64,000 bases of DNA from Balamuthia mandrillaris. Lineage: Eukaryota > Discosea > Longamoebia > Balamuthiidae. The stretch is from contig JAVKOQ010000004.1 of NCBI GenBank assembly GCA_031835245.1, positions 1 through 64,000 of the forward strand. Direction: 5' to 3'. Below are positions 12,001 to 25,268 of the stretch, piece by piece; position 1 is the stretch's first letter, and every line of letters starts with the position of its first letter. The position numbers and the translations under genes are program-made. The notes beneath the pieces were generated by a model. The model was not told where the DNA came from and searched no databases. It was given only the letters and a program-made list of their open reading frames with translations.

Positions 12001-13819
12001 AAGAAATAATTGGTCCAAAACCATCTTTAGCTGTTGGATCAGCTGGTCCTGTGTAATTTAATTGTTTATATTTTAAAATGAATTCATGTCCATTTAATCA
12101 AGCAAATAAAGGGGTAAATCCAATATTGTATTCCACTGAATTGGTTTTGGTTTCAGGAAATGATTTAATAAATACTGCAACATCGACTTCAGTGGTTCTA
12201 AATGATCTTTTAGATGCATCTTTTGTAGTTTCAAGTGTTTTATCAAATAAAAGTTTTTTAACATTAATGTTAGCAGTAGAACTATCTTGTGTTTGTGCCA
12301 CATTTGAATCATCAAAATAAACAACTTGGTTATTTTTTAATAATAATTTAACAGAATCAACAAAATACTCAGTTTTTTGGAATAAATCTGTTGCGTGGAA
12401 ACTAATGGTGTAAATATTTGTTTTAGTTGAATCTTTTTTAACAAATCCTGTAATTTTTTTACCTGAAATTGGACTTAGAGTTAAAGAAGCTTCTTGATTT
12501 TCGATCAAAGCAGGATCTAGTGCTGAAGCAAAAGTTACATTAATGTTGGCACTATTTGTGCTAACTTGATCAAATTCAATATTTGTAATTTGTGTTGTAG
12601 ATTCAAAATATCTTTGTTTGTCATCTAATTTAAATTCAATTCCTTGTGTTGGATTGTTTTTATCAACAAATGCATCAGCTACAAATACTTTTTGAATGCG
12701 GTATTTGCTACCTGGTTCTAAGATATTTTGTGAATTAGAACCATCTAATTTAAATTCAGCAATTTTAGAAGTAATTACTGAATCCAGTGTAAATAATTTA
12801 GGATTAGTACTTGTGTCATCTACTCTTGAATATTGTAATTTAACTCTTTTTCCTTCTAATGAAGTTTTATTATCATCATTTTCATCAAAACTTAAAATCA
12901 AGCTTTTAGAATAATCATCAATTTGGTGTGTACTAATATTGTTGACTCAAACAGTGTTTTTATTTGTTTGAAAACTTCTTTGCTCTTCTGATAAATGATT
13001 GTAAATATTTTCAACTTTTTTAGAAACAAAGGAATCAGGTGCAACTTGGTCAATTATTTTTACAGATTCAATGACATATTTTCGATTTGGTGTTAAGTTT
13101 TTAATAAAGAATAATGCTTTTTGATTTGAAACTGTAGCTGAATCAATATAAGAAGTTATACTCTCTTGTGAGAGATTTTTTGCTTGTGTTTGATTTGAAT
13201 TAGATGTAGTGTCATCTTCGTTATTATTAATATTTATATAATGATATTGTAAAGCTACTCTTTTATTTTCTAATGATTTTATTGAGTCATTAAAATTAAC
13301 TTCTAATCCAGCTTCTTTATTTGAAATAACATTGAATTTAATTTCTTTTACTGATGCTTTTGTTAAAACATAGTTTTGACTATGTTGAGCAAATGCTAAA
13401 GTCTTTTTAACTTTTCTATGTTTGTAAAAATTATTTTGTGTTTCTACTTGAATGTAATATTTACTTCCGGCTTGTAATTGAGTTTGATCTTGAGGTTGAA
13501 CATATCTATATTTTCTTGCGAAATAGTCATATTTTGCCAAAGAGGTCAATACTTGCTGGCCTTGTTCGTTAAATAAATGTACATTTAAATCTGCATAATT
13601 TAACTCATATGCATCTTGATCAGGAAGTTCAAAGCTAAAATCAACACTTTTATCTGTAGTTAAATCATCAAAGTTTTGTTTAAGATCGATTACTTTATAC
13701 TGAATCCCTTTTCAATTCTTAATTAAATACGGAATTAAAAAGACAGTACCTAATGAAGCTCCAGCAATGGCTAAAGAAACAATAGCTAATGCTTTTTTCT
13801 TAAAAGATTTATTGTTCAT
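6041..13819 (-). CDS. Giant modular surface protein, DUF1410-like repeats (gene broken at its 3' end)
   Basis: 2592 codons from ATG 13817-13819 (Shine-Dalgarno AAGGAG) to TAG 6041. I checked the inter-fragment gaps codon by codon and found no TAA or TAG. The N-terminus MNNKSFKKKALAIVSLAIAG runs into a hydrophobic segment (about residues 10-33) with no lipobox Cys, so it is a likely uncleaved anchor or signal peptide. The rest is tandem beta-rich modules of roughly 85-130 residues. Each has an F-x-T start, a T-x-S-A-x-V-x-V-x-F strand, an L-x-x-K-x-V-x-L-x-Y strand and an L-x-x-G-x-x-Y-x-I ending. This is typical of large mycoplasma extracellular proteins; a role in adhesion or immune evasion is inference. 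It starts 44 bases after the upstream giant gene, in one operon. The natural C-terminus is lost to a frameshift near 6050. Confidence 0.8.
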
Positions 13820-13863
13820 ACTTTACTCCTTAAATAATTAAATAAAATGGTTTTATGTGATGG

Positions 13864-16800
13864 TTAACCAATTTGAATGGTTCTATGAATTGTGTAAATT
13901 TTTGTAGGATCTATTAAAAACTGACTTGGAGTATAATCAGTACCTCAACCATTTCCATCAGTTCTTTTTACTCATACTCCTAAAAATGTTAATTTTTTAT
14001 TATTAAAAGTATTAACTTTCAATGAAAAATTAAGTATTACTTCATTTTGATTTGTGAATATACCAGCTCTAAACAAGTTACTTGGATAATCTGAATCATC
14101 ACCAGCAAAATATAAATTTCCATTTTCATCCATAAACACAGCTAAAGCAGCTCAATTATTTCAACCTGATGGTGCTGAAAAATTATTTGGTCTAGATAAA
14201 AATACTTTAACATTATTAATTTGACTTGCAGTAGAATAAGTTCACTTTTTAATATATAACTTACTTGTCAATTTTTGATTTATTACATTATTTGAACTTG
14301 AAGTATTATTTGATGAATAACTCAATGATTGCGAATTGCTTTGGTTAGCCTTAATAAGATCTATTGGATTAGAGTTTTTTCGTAAATCATTAAAATTTCC
14401 ATTAGTAGGACCAATAAATTCATTTAAATTTGTAACTGGATCAATTAATCATCTTTTTCTTCCACTTGGATTATAAATAGTTAAATTAGATGTTGTGCTA
14501 TTGTGTGTATCTTCTAATATTTTGATTTTACTTAATTCTAACTCAGCTATACTAGAACCATATTGATTTAAATTAACTGAATTTAAATCATAAAAAAAGG
14601 TCACAAATGCATAATTATCACCAAATACTTGTTTGTTATTAACATCTCCAGGATTTTCTTGTCTTTTATAGTCAGCAGCTGATAATGTTCTAACATATTT
14701 AAATGATCCACTAGTAGTCAAAGAATTATTAATTGATATTTTAGGCATTCTTATCATATTAGGACTATTTAGATTGGCATGTTCATCAAAAATTCTAGGT
14801 ATAACTTTATTACCTGCTCACACATTCTCTTGAGTAGCATTAATTAATCTTCGATTATAACTACTATTTGAAACTTTTAAGTCACCTGGATTAAAGTGTA
14901 AATTAAAGGATTGACTATTAACTTTTTCAAGTGTTAATCTATCATTGGCTCACTTATTTTCTTGATCATTTGTAGTTTTGATCAAACCAGTTGGATCATA
15001 AACTGCAATTGTAAATCCAAATAAATCTTTGTCATAATTAACTGTTGAAGTTGCTTGTTCAATGTATAACTTTGGTTTAATTTGGGTTTTGATTTCTTCA
15101 CCATACACTGTTTTGGTGATACCATCTGCATTCTTTAAATGAGATGTAAATGCGTCAGAAAAGACTGCATCATCAAAACTATTAGCAGCTACTCATAAAT
15201 AAGATGCACGTACAACAGAAACTTTAATGTCTTTATTAATTAAATTTTTAATATCACTAGCTTCTAAATCAAAAGAAAGTATTTTTTGACCTGGAGTTTG
15301 ATCAAATGAAGGATTTTTCACATCATAACCATTTTGTGATGCACTATTAGTATTATCTTTTGTTCAATTTAAATATAAATTTGTATTATTAAATGAAACT
15401 TTAATTACTGCTTTTTCCATAAATCAGTTTTTTGTATTTTCAATAAATTGTTTATTTGATTTTAAAGTATCATTTGGATCATTAAATTTTAATTTTAAAG
15501 TTGTTTTTCATTTACCATTTTGATATGTAGTATCACCAGCAGATAAGTTTTCAACTGTTGGATAATCATAAATAGTTTGGAACAATATCTTGTTATTATC
15601 ATTTCCATTAGTTCCGTCAATATTAGTATTAGTTTGTGTACCATTTAAAACAGCAGCATCATTTGCATTTGGTATACCAACAGCAATTTTTCTTGTATTT
15701 CTGTTTTGAGAAACCTCTGTAATAGCTGTTACTTGGAACTTCTTACCTTCTTGAATATCAACTTTAACATTTGGTTGATCTGTTGCAGATATATAATTTT
15801 TACTAATATTAAATTTTAAAATATTTTTTCCTCTAAGTGATGTTCCACCAAATGAGTCTTGATAATCATTTCTTACAGTTGCAAATTCATCTGATTTATA
15901 AGTTTTATTAGTCTCAATATCTTTAAATTCTAGATGATATGAGTGACCTTTCATAATTTGTGCATTTAACTCGTTAACTTCTAAAATAACTGATGTGTTT
16001 CTAGGGTTGAAAATATCAACTGCTTGAATATTTTTTTCAAAATCCACAACATCTCCAGATGTTTGAAAATGTTTTTTGGAAGCTTTTTCTCTTCCTTGAT
16101 TAAATTCAGCATCAAAGTTAATTACTGGATTAGTAGTTGATTGTGCATTTTGAGCTGAATTTAATAAGGTAACTGATTCAACAGAATAATTAGTTCATTT
16201 AACTAAAGAAGTTAAATTAAATTCAGCATATACTTGTGAATGTGTATTATCAAATTTTACTTGTGCTTCTACTTCTTTAGTTGTTGATTGTGGAGCATTG
16301 TTTAAACCAATGGTACTTCCTTGTTTAATTGTTAATTTTACATTATTAGTATTATTATTGCTTACTAAAGTTTTTTCTCTATCAGCAAAAACAACTTTAA
16401 TATTAGCTGTGTGATCCAATGCTCTTGTTACCATATTATTGTTATCATTTGGATTTGCAATTTGTGCTAATTGAATATCACTTACTTCTACATTAGTGTA
16501 GAACTCTTTTCTATTTGCAGTATTTATATTATATGTGTTTTGAATTGTAGGATCTTGTGAAACAGAAATTGAATTTTTAAGTGAAATAATTTTGTCTATT
16601 TCGTATTTAGTACCTGGTTGTAAATCACGTAAATCATATTCAATTTCTAATTGGCTATTTTTATTTGTTAAATGAGATGGTTGAGTAGTAAAGATTATGT
16701 TATCATTTGCATTTTTATAAACTAATGAGATATCATCATCATTAGTTAATAAGAATTTATTATCTTCTTTTAATGTTACTTTTACTTTTGCTGATGTTGA

Positions 16801-19800
16801 AGTAATTTGCTCATAATGCAAATTAATAATATCTGCAGTAGTTGCTAAGACATTGAATTTCTTTTCATCTTCTGTAATATTTGTAGCAAATTTAATTGCT
16901 GAAGTTTGTGAATTAAAAGTATGTTCTAATTTTATGATTTTATATTGACTACCTTTTTGTAGCTGATCTAAATTAAAGACAACTTTATTATCACTTGCAA
17001 TAAAATTAGAATTAGTATGTAGCTCTGGAGCTCCAGAAACAGTAGTTCCTTCTTTGATTAACTGGTAAGTTAATTTCATGGATTGACTATTTTTTATTAA
17101 CTGGTTATTATTATTTAATTCAATTGTAATATTTGCTTGTTTTTCAACAGTAGAAACTGAAGAAATAGATTTAATTGATGTATTAGTTAATATAGTGTTT
17201 TGAATTGTTGGTTCTGGATTAGTAATAGTAACTGGGATAACTTGTAATAATTTAGAATCAGTGTTTCTAAGTGAATCTTTTAGTTTTAATTGAATATTAG
17301 TTATTTGATATTGTTGACCATTTGATAAATTAGAAACTTGGAATTGTTGATTATTTTGTGTTAAATCGGTTCAACTAATTTGTTGTTGTGCTTCTGATTT
17401 ATCTACAGCTTGATAATTAATAAAAACTTCATATTTATTAAAAATATTTTTTTCATTTTCATTTACTTGTAAAATAAAGTTTCCAGTTGTGTCTTGATTT
17501 TGCACATTTGCACTAACTGCTATATTTACATTATCAATATCTGTTTCAAATTTTTTCTGATCAGCATTAAAGTTTGTATCAAAATTATATGCAACTTGTT
17601 GATTTGAGCCTTGTGTTTCTAATTTAATTTCTTGAATTTCATATTTTTGAACTTTATCTAAGTTAGTTAAACTAAAAAGAAATTGTGAGTTAGATTGTTT
17701 AATTACATTAGTAACTTGAGTTGTTTGTGCTTGACCTTCTTTTTTATACACAATTGTTGCAGTATTTGTAAATTCTTTATTTTGAGAATTAGCTAAAGTT
17801 ACTAAAACATTAGCTGCTGTTTCAGATGTGCTTGTTTGAATTTTAGAAATTGCTACTTCTGTTTTAAATATTTGATTATTTTGTTGACTTGGATCAATAT
17901 CAATTAGTGTAGAGATTTGACTAGAGGTTAATCCTTTTGCATTTTCTTGTTCTTGATTAGTCATAAAAAGACCATCAATTTTATATGGACTACCTGCACT
18001 TAGATTATCTAAACTATACTCAACTGTATATTTTGAACCATCTTGAGTTACTGTATATGATTGAGTTGAATAATAAGAATTACCTTCTAATATAGCTGTA
18101 TATTTTAAATATAGCTGTATATTTTTATCTTTTAAGAATTTATCTTTAGCATCGAATTCTAATTTAACTTTGGCTTTAGAAATTTTTTCTTGATTTTGTA
18201 ATTGATTTGATTCATCTATTATTTTTGTAATTGTTGCATGTTTTGCACTAGTAGTAAATTCTTGTTGGAATAAATTATAAGAATTAGAACCAGTTTGGGT
18301 TTCTTTTTCTAGTTTTAAATCTTTTTGATTTTGTTTTAGACGAACTTCAGCTACTTCATATTGAGTATTTTTATCCAAATTATCTAGTGAAAAAATAGCC
18401 CTACTACTACTACTACTGATAACTAATGCATCTTGTGACTGTAGCATTTGACTTGGTTCATTTTTCTTATGAACTTTTAAAGATAATATTGAACCATTAA
18501 AAATACCTGAAGTGTCATTTAATTCAACTTCAACTCTTGCACTTGTATCACCTACTTCATTTGATGGAATTAAAATTTGTTTAATAGAAGTTAGTGTGGT
18601 AAATATTTTTTGAGTTGGTAAAACACTTGGACCAAATTCAATTCTTACATTTTCTGGATTATCAGCATTAACTTGTTCTTGTTGAAAAGTTTGTGTTTGT
18701 GTATAACGAATTCGATTAACTTTTTGACCTTGTTGATATTCAATGGATGTAATCTCATATTGACCAACTTCTAGATTTAGTAAATTAAATTTTGCTTTGT
18801 ATGTATTTGTTTGATTATCTTTTGTTGCAGTAGCAGTTATAGTAGTTAGAGCTGAAGAAGTTTTATTTACATTTCTGTATTTTAATTCTACTTTAGTATA
18901 CTGATCTAAGTAGTTATTATCTGCAGTATTAAAACTTACTTCTAAATTCGCTGAATTAGAAGTTATAGATTTGTATTCAATATTAGTAATTGATTGAGTT
19001 TTAGGTATAGTTTTAAAAATTTGTCCTGTTTTTTCTGATTGCAATAAAGCACTTTGATTAGTTTTTTGAAGTTCTTGATTTAAATTTTGGTGTTTTTTCT
19101 CAAAATTTTTAACTAAATCACTAGTTGGGATAAAAATTGAATCATCATTAATTGTTGCATTATTTTTATCACTTGGTTTTCAATATAATCCCAAAATTTT
19201 ATAGTTTTGGTATTTATCTAAGTTAGATAAACTAATTTCTACTCTTGAGTTCTTAACTTCAAATTCACTTGAGTGTAATTCCTGCTCTTGGATTTGTTCT
19301 TGTTGGTTAGAAATATTAACTTTTTGATATTTTAAAACTACTTTGTGTCCTTCTAATTTTCTTGGTGTATCTTTGAAAAATACATCAATGTTTCAATTAG
19401 TTTCTGAGTTAGGATCTGATTTATTTTCAATTCTTGAAACTGCAGGTAATGTACCAAAAATTTTTTTCTTTTGCGAAGTATCATCAAAAGAAATTTTTAA
19501 ATCTGAAGTATTAGTTTGTTTAGTATATGAAATACCTGTAACAATAATGTTAGATCCATATGGTAAATTACTTAAATCTGCTTCAAATTTTTTAGATTGT
19601 TGTTGATAAACTAAATTAGCACTTTGAATTTGACCACTTCCAGAAGCTAAATATCTTAGCTGTAAGTGTTGTGAATAAGTATTATTTGTATTTAAAAATG
19701 AATCAGCTTGATCAAAAGATACTAATACTTTAGCAGAATTATTAGTAACTGAAGCAAATGATAAACTACTTGTAGTTGCAGTAGTAGGCATTACATGAAA

Positions 19801-22800
19801 TGTTCTTTCTTGTTCAGTTATAGCGCTTCCTGGTTGTCCATTTTGTCCAAGTTTTCAAAGATAAAAAGAAGTAAATGTAGCTGTTGTACGCCTAGTACGA
19901 TGTGTTGTAGGTGTAGCATCTGTTCATTCTACTGATTTTATAACATAAGTTTCATCTTTAGTTAGATTTGATAATTCAAGTTTTGCATTTGAGTTAACAA
20001 TATTTACTTCTTGAGACTCTATACTTGTGCCTAAATTACTTTTTCTTTCATAAGTAATTCTTAGTTTTTTACCTTCAAAACTTCTTGCATCTGAGGAGAA
20101 GTTTTTAAGTGGATCTTTAAGTGAAATGTAAATGGTACGAGCAGTTTCACCATTGTTAACAATCTTAATTCCTGTAACAACTGGTTTAGTTACTAATAAT
20201 CTTTGTTCATCAGTTATATTACTTGCAAAGAATATATTTTTAAGTTTTGGATGATTTTTAGCTTCTTGAGCATTTGAAACATCTTCTATTTTAACTATTT
20301 TGTAAATAGTTGCTGGTTCAAGATTTTGTAATGAGTGATCATCAATTGCTGCAGTTCCATTTGAATTTATTACAGTTGCTTCTACAATTGTATCTATTGC
20401 ATCTTTAGCGTTTGCTTTTAAAGTAATTTTTAATTTTCTTCCAACTAAGAATGTATCAGTAGCTTTAAAATTTAATTTAATAGTTGCTGAGTTTTTTTCA
20501 CTATTTTGAACAAAAGCTGTTGTTGTATCAATTGAAGAAACTTCAGTAGTTCAAGGATTTAAATATTGTTCTTTTTTAGCAATATCTAAAGCAGTAAATC
20601 CTGCTAATTCAGTAAATTGAGTACCTTGTGAATCATTTGAAATTTCAATTTTTTCAATTTTATAATTTTTAGCTTTAGTTAAACCATCTAAATTAATTGA
20701 AAAATTTGAATTTTGAACAGCAACAAGATTAGTACCTGTGGTTTGAATTTGAGCTCCTGGATTGTCCTTATCTTTGTAAGTTATTCTAGCTTTTCTATTG
20801 TTAAAAGAACCTGAGTTATCATATAATTTAAAATTAATTTTAAATCCTGTTTCAGTTGGTTGTTCTCAATTAATAGTTTCAATTGAAGGTGTAGGAACAA
20901 AGAAACGTTTTTCTAAATTAGCTTGTGAATCAACTGCAGTTGAAAAAACAATGCTAAAATCATTGTTTTTACCATCAATTGGTTTCTGAGGATCATCTAC
21001 TAATTCAACATTTAAGATTTGATATTTATCTCCTGATTTTAATTGATCTAGATCAAATTCAACCACTTTTTTAACATCACTATTTTGTTGTACTTCAACT
21101 GGATTTGCAATAATTTCTTTCTTGTTTTGAGCATCTGAAAGATTAGTGTAAGTAATTTTTACTTTTTGACCTTGAATAAATTGTGAATCTTTATCAAATG
21201 TTAATTTAACTTTAGTTGAATTTGTTTGTGTATCTAAAAACTCAACTTTTTCTACTACTGCTTTAGAAGCGGTTACCCTAAATGTGGAATTATTGATAAT
21301 TTCTTTTTCTTGATCTTGTTTAGTTGGACGTAAGATATCAGCAAAACTAGTAGGTTGTTTTTTATCTGCTACTTCTATTTTAGTTATTTTATACTGATCT
21401 GTTTTTGATAAATTATCAAAACGGAAAGTATAAAAAGGTAAATTATCTTCTACAGTTAATTCCTTAGTTAAATTTGTATTTTGTTGATTTGTTATAGTAA
21501 CTTTTATTGCTTTTTTACCAATGATTTCTTGTGCGCTATCATTAAATCTTAATGTAATTTTAGCTGTTGCTTCTTTTGAAGTATCTACTTGAACATCTTT
21601 TAAAGTTGCTTTTGTTGTTAAGATTTTGTGATCATTGTCAACACTATTTGTGTAAAAGATAATGGGTTCACTATCTTTTGTAGCTTTTTCAAAAGAAACA
21701 ATATTATATTTACTTCCATCGTCTAGATTTTGAAGATTAAATGTTGCTTCATCATTAAAAACTGCTTGTAAAGTAGTTGTTTGTATTAATAAAGTACTTG
21801 CTGAACCTAATTTTCGATATGAAACAGTTATTTTTTGACCATTTAAATATGAATCTAAAGCATTTAATTTTACTTTAAATGTAGCAGAGTTTTTAGTAGT
21901 TGATTCATTAGTAATTGAATCAATATTTGCTGTTTTTGGTATGGTATTAAAATATTGAGATTTTTGTTTTTCTTGATCAGTAGTTACTAAATCTTTTTTA
22001 AATGGAACGTATTTGTGATTATTTGCATCTGCTAGTGTTGTTACTTGAGTTTGGCGTGGATTATCAACAATTTCAAGACCTTGATTTTCGATTAATTGGT
22101 ATTTACCTTTTTTAACTAAATCAGTTAAGTTAAATACAACTCTGTTATTAATAATCGGAGCTACTAATGAACGTTGTTCTTGTTGTGGTTGATTTAAGAT
22201 CACACCAGTTTGTTCCATTAATTTATAATTTAAAACTGCGTATTTGTCTTTATATTCACCTAAAGCATCAGCTAACTGGATAACAACACCAATTGTTCTT
22301 TCAATATCATTTTTATAGCTAATATCTAAAATACCTGATGAAGTAAAGAAAGCTTTATCAGTTGTTTTAATATTTTTATCAAATAATATTTGAGTTAAAA
22401 GTGCAGAATCTTTATTAGTATTTGTTTGATTTGGTGCTAAATCTGATTTTAATTTAATACTATTAATAATATATTTAGTGCCTAATTCTAAATTAGTTGC
22501 TTTAAATTCAAGTTGTGGAGTGTCAGGGTTTGTTATTGGTTGTTTTAATTTTGTTTCTACTTCTTTGGTTTCATTTGAACCTAATTTGTTGTATCTTAAA
22601 ATTACTGTTTTATTTTTTAAGATATCAGTTGCATTTTTAGAAAGTGAAACTGTAATTGTAGAATTATCTTGATCACGATGTATGTTTTCAATTTTAGTAA
22701 CACTAATTGTTTCAGCTACAGTGGAGAAGAATTTTTTATCATTATCTAAAGCTGTAGATACTGCTAAAATGTCTTTATCTTTTTTAGAGCTAGTGTAATT

Positions 22801-24975
22801 ATCTAGAACTTCTACTTTAGTAATTTGATAAATTCTTGCACCTGTTAAGTTTTTAATTTCTAAATTGTTTATACCATTTTGGAAAATGGTTGCATCCACA
22901 GAATGTTCTTGTGTGTCAGCGGCATTATTTGTTGCGTTGTTGTTTCCACCATAAAGTTTGTAATATACTTTGGCTCTAATTTTTTTGTTTTTGTCTTTAG
23001 TAAAGAAGGAATTTGGAGCATCCTCTGGATATGCATTGTCAAAAACAATATTTAAATTTGCTGATGTTTTATTTTGTGTAAATATAATATCTGAAATTAC
23101 AGGTAATGTGTAAAACAATAAAGAAGTTCCATCCATTAATGGATTAAATGTAGTTTCTAGATTATTTAAAGATAAGTTTTTCTTATTTAAGTTTTGTTTT
23201 GGAACTAATTTTAATCCTTTGATGATAAATGCATTTCCACTTTGTAATTTATCTAAAGAAAAATCAATTGTAAACTTACCATCTGCTTCTTTTTTAAAAT
23301 CTTGATAAGTATCAGAAGTTAAGAAGTTAGTTTCATCTTTAACATCTTGTGCTGCAACTACAGCGTATTGCAATTGTGCTTGATAGTATTCTAGGAATTT
23401 ATCATCGGCTTTGAATTCCAATTTGGTTTTAATTGCAGTTTCTGTGTTATCAGAAAAAGTAATTTTTTGAATTTCTGCTGATTTTACATTTGTTTTAAAT
23501 GTTTTTTCTTTATCATCAAAACTAGAAGCAAAATCAAGTACTTGTAGTTGTGGTTTTTTAGTACTTACATTTAAAAAATCTTCAACTTCGATTTTTTCAA
23601 TTTGGTATTTTTGTAATTTTTTAAGATTTTTTGGTTGAACTCTTAAAATTGAACCAACAAGTTGTCCTTCTACTACAAGTTCTGGTTGCCCATCTACTGT
23701 TCCGTCTTCTTTTACTTCTTTGTAGAAGATTTTTGCTTTTTTATTGTTTAATGATTCTTGTTTATCCACAAATTCAACTGTAAGATTTGCAGATGTTTCA
23801 GCTTCTTCATTTCTAATGCTTTTTACTACTGCTTGAGTGTAAAAATTAAAGACTTTATCATTATCTAGTCTAACATTAACTTCTTTGTTATCTTTTGTAT
23901 AAATTCTAGAAATTCCAAATTTACCACCTTCATTCAAGTCGGTAATATGAATATTTTTTATCTCATAAACATTTTTGGAGTTATCAGCCTTTTTTTCAAT
24001 TGTTAGATTTGGAATAGCTCTAAAAGCATAACTTCCATCTTCGTTTTGTCAGTAATATTCAACAATTACTTCTTTGGCATTAATTGTTGGATCAACTGTT
24101 TCAAAAATTAAAGAAATATCTGCAGTGGTAGATGTCATTGCAGTTTGTTCAATTTGAGATAATGTTGCAAAAGGTGCTGAAGTTGAAAATAAATTTGAAG
24201 CTTTAGATGAGAAATCAATTTTTTCTCAGTTAGATGGAATATTTTCCAACGCTTTGTCTTTAAAATAAACACCTAAAATTTCATAATCAGATGCTCTTTT
24301 TAAGTTATCTAAACTAAATTCAACAAAATGATTATTTTTTCTGTTATCAGTTGTAGTTAAAACTTGAGTTAACTTAGTAGAACTCTTTGCTTCGTCAGAT
24401 TTTTGTTTATATTCAACTCTAATTTCTTTGTCTTTTAAGATATCTTGTTGATCAGAAAATCCCAATTTAACTGTAGAAGAAGAAAGATGTGTTGAAAATA
24501 ATGAAAAACTAATTTCAGGTTTAGTAACGATGTAATTTGCATTTTGACTAAATACAAAATTTACTAAATCAGATTTTCTATCACTTAGATTTAACAATCT
24601 GATGGTGTATAAACTACCAGCGTCTAAGTTGTTTGTTTCAACACTAAATTTTTGTTTGTGTTCTAATCATTTAACTGCTTTTTGTTCTCTGATGACATTA
24701 TTAGAGTCTAAAAAGAGCATTACAAATGATTGATCAACATTTTTTTTGAGTTTAGAAATTAAACCTGCTTGATTTGACTTAAGATCAAAGTTAAATTCAG
24801 CTGAATGTCTTGAAACATTAAAAGATTCAAAATTCTCTACTTGAACTTCACTACCAGTAGCAATTTTGAATAAAAATGGAAGTGATGCAACTGATGCTCC
24901 TAAGAGAACTCCAGTTGCTGCTATTGTTGTTCTGAGTTTTTTACTTGAGTTTTTTATGACGGTTTTTTTTGACAT
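13864..24975 (-). CDS. Giant modular surface protein, DUF1410-like repeats (3703 aa)
   Basis: One continuous frame of 11.1 kb from ATG 24973-24975 (Shine-Dalgarno AGAAGG) to TAA 13864-13866. The gaps between TGA codons were read codon by codon and contain no TAA or TAG. The N-terminus is MSKKTVIKNSSKKLRTTIAA, then a hydrophobic stretch to about residue 38 without a lipobox Cys, so it is exported and probably anchored by this helix. Residues 40 to about 3000 are roughly 25-30 beta-rich modules of about 100 residues, ending L-x-x-G-x-x-Y-x-I-x-x-I, of the sort called DUF1410 in mycoplasmas (family name from memory). The last 300-700 residues form a distinct domain shared with the neighbouring giant gene. 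It is first in the operon and sits behind a promoter with a T15 tract. Function is unknown; long adhesin-like stalk is a guess. Confidence 0.85.
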
Positions 24976-25066
24976 ATTTTACCTTCTTATTAATGTTTAT
25001 TAAATTGTTATTAATGTGATAAAATTTATAAACTCATAGTCTTTTTAATTTTGTTATATTCATAAA

Positions 25067-25094
25067 ATTCTATCATAATAGCTTGCTAAAACAA
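25067..25094 (-). promoter_or_regulatory. Probable promoter of the giant-gene operon
   Basis: Reading leftward: TTGTTT (25094-25089), a 16-base spacer, TAGAAT (25072-25067), about 92 bases before the ATG. The 15-base homopolymer at 25105-25119 lies just upstream of the -35, where it could act like a length-sensitive UP element. Confidence 0.5.
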
Positions 25095-25104
25095 GGACTT
25101 TGCC

Positions 25105-25119
25105 AAAAAAAAAAAAAAA
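25105..25119. repeat. A15/T15 homopolymer upstream of the giant operon promoter
   Basis: Fifteen uninterrupted A on the plus strand (T on the transcribed side), about 10 bases upstream of the proposed -35 and 130-145 bases before the start codon of the 3703-codon gene. Tracts this long slip during replication and are known switch elements in front of mycoplasma surface genes. Confidence 0.8.
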
Positions 25120-25146
25120 GCAATGTCAAAAAAGTTTTATTTTCAA

Positions 25147-25244
25147 GCAAAATAAACAAACAAACTGATTATAAAAAACATTTAAAAAATGAACAAATGA
25201 AGTAATTTTTACTGTTTTTTTACTTCTTTATTTGTTTATTTTGC
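25147..25244. repeat. Long inverted repeat in the divergent promoter region
   Basis: Left arm 25147-25164 (GCAAAATAAACAAACAAA) pairs with right arm 25227-25244 at 17 of 18 positions. A second nested pair, GAAGTAA (25199-25205) and TTACTTC (25220-25226), lies inside. The right arm overlaps the proposed serS -35. It may be a protein-binding or cruciform site; no U-run makes it a clear terminator. Confidence 0.55.
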
Positions 25245-25259
25245 TCGAAAGTTTATAAT
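25232..25259 (+). promoter_or_regulatory. serS promoter, predicting a leaderless mRNA
   Basis: TTGTTT (25232-25237), a 16-base spacer and a perfect TATAAT (25254-25259). The ATG of serS is at 25269, only nine bases after the -10, and no Shine-Dalgarno precedes it. Transcription would start at or just before the start codon. Confidence 0.6.
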
Positions 25260-25268
25260 TAAAAAACT

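Noticed and set aside
13864-24975. CRISPR or short tandem-repeat array in the giant gene
   Set aside because: The periodicity is in the protein (about 100-residue modules, diverged at DNA level); there are no short identical direct repeats with spacers.
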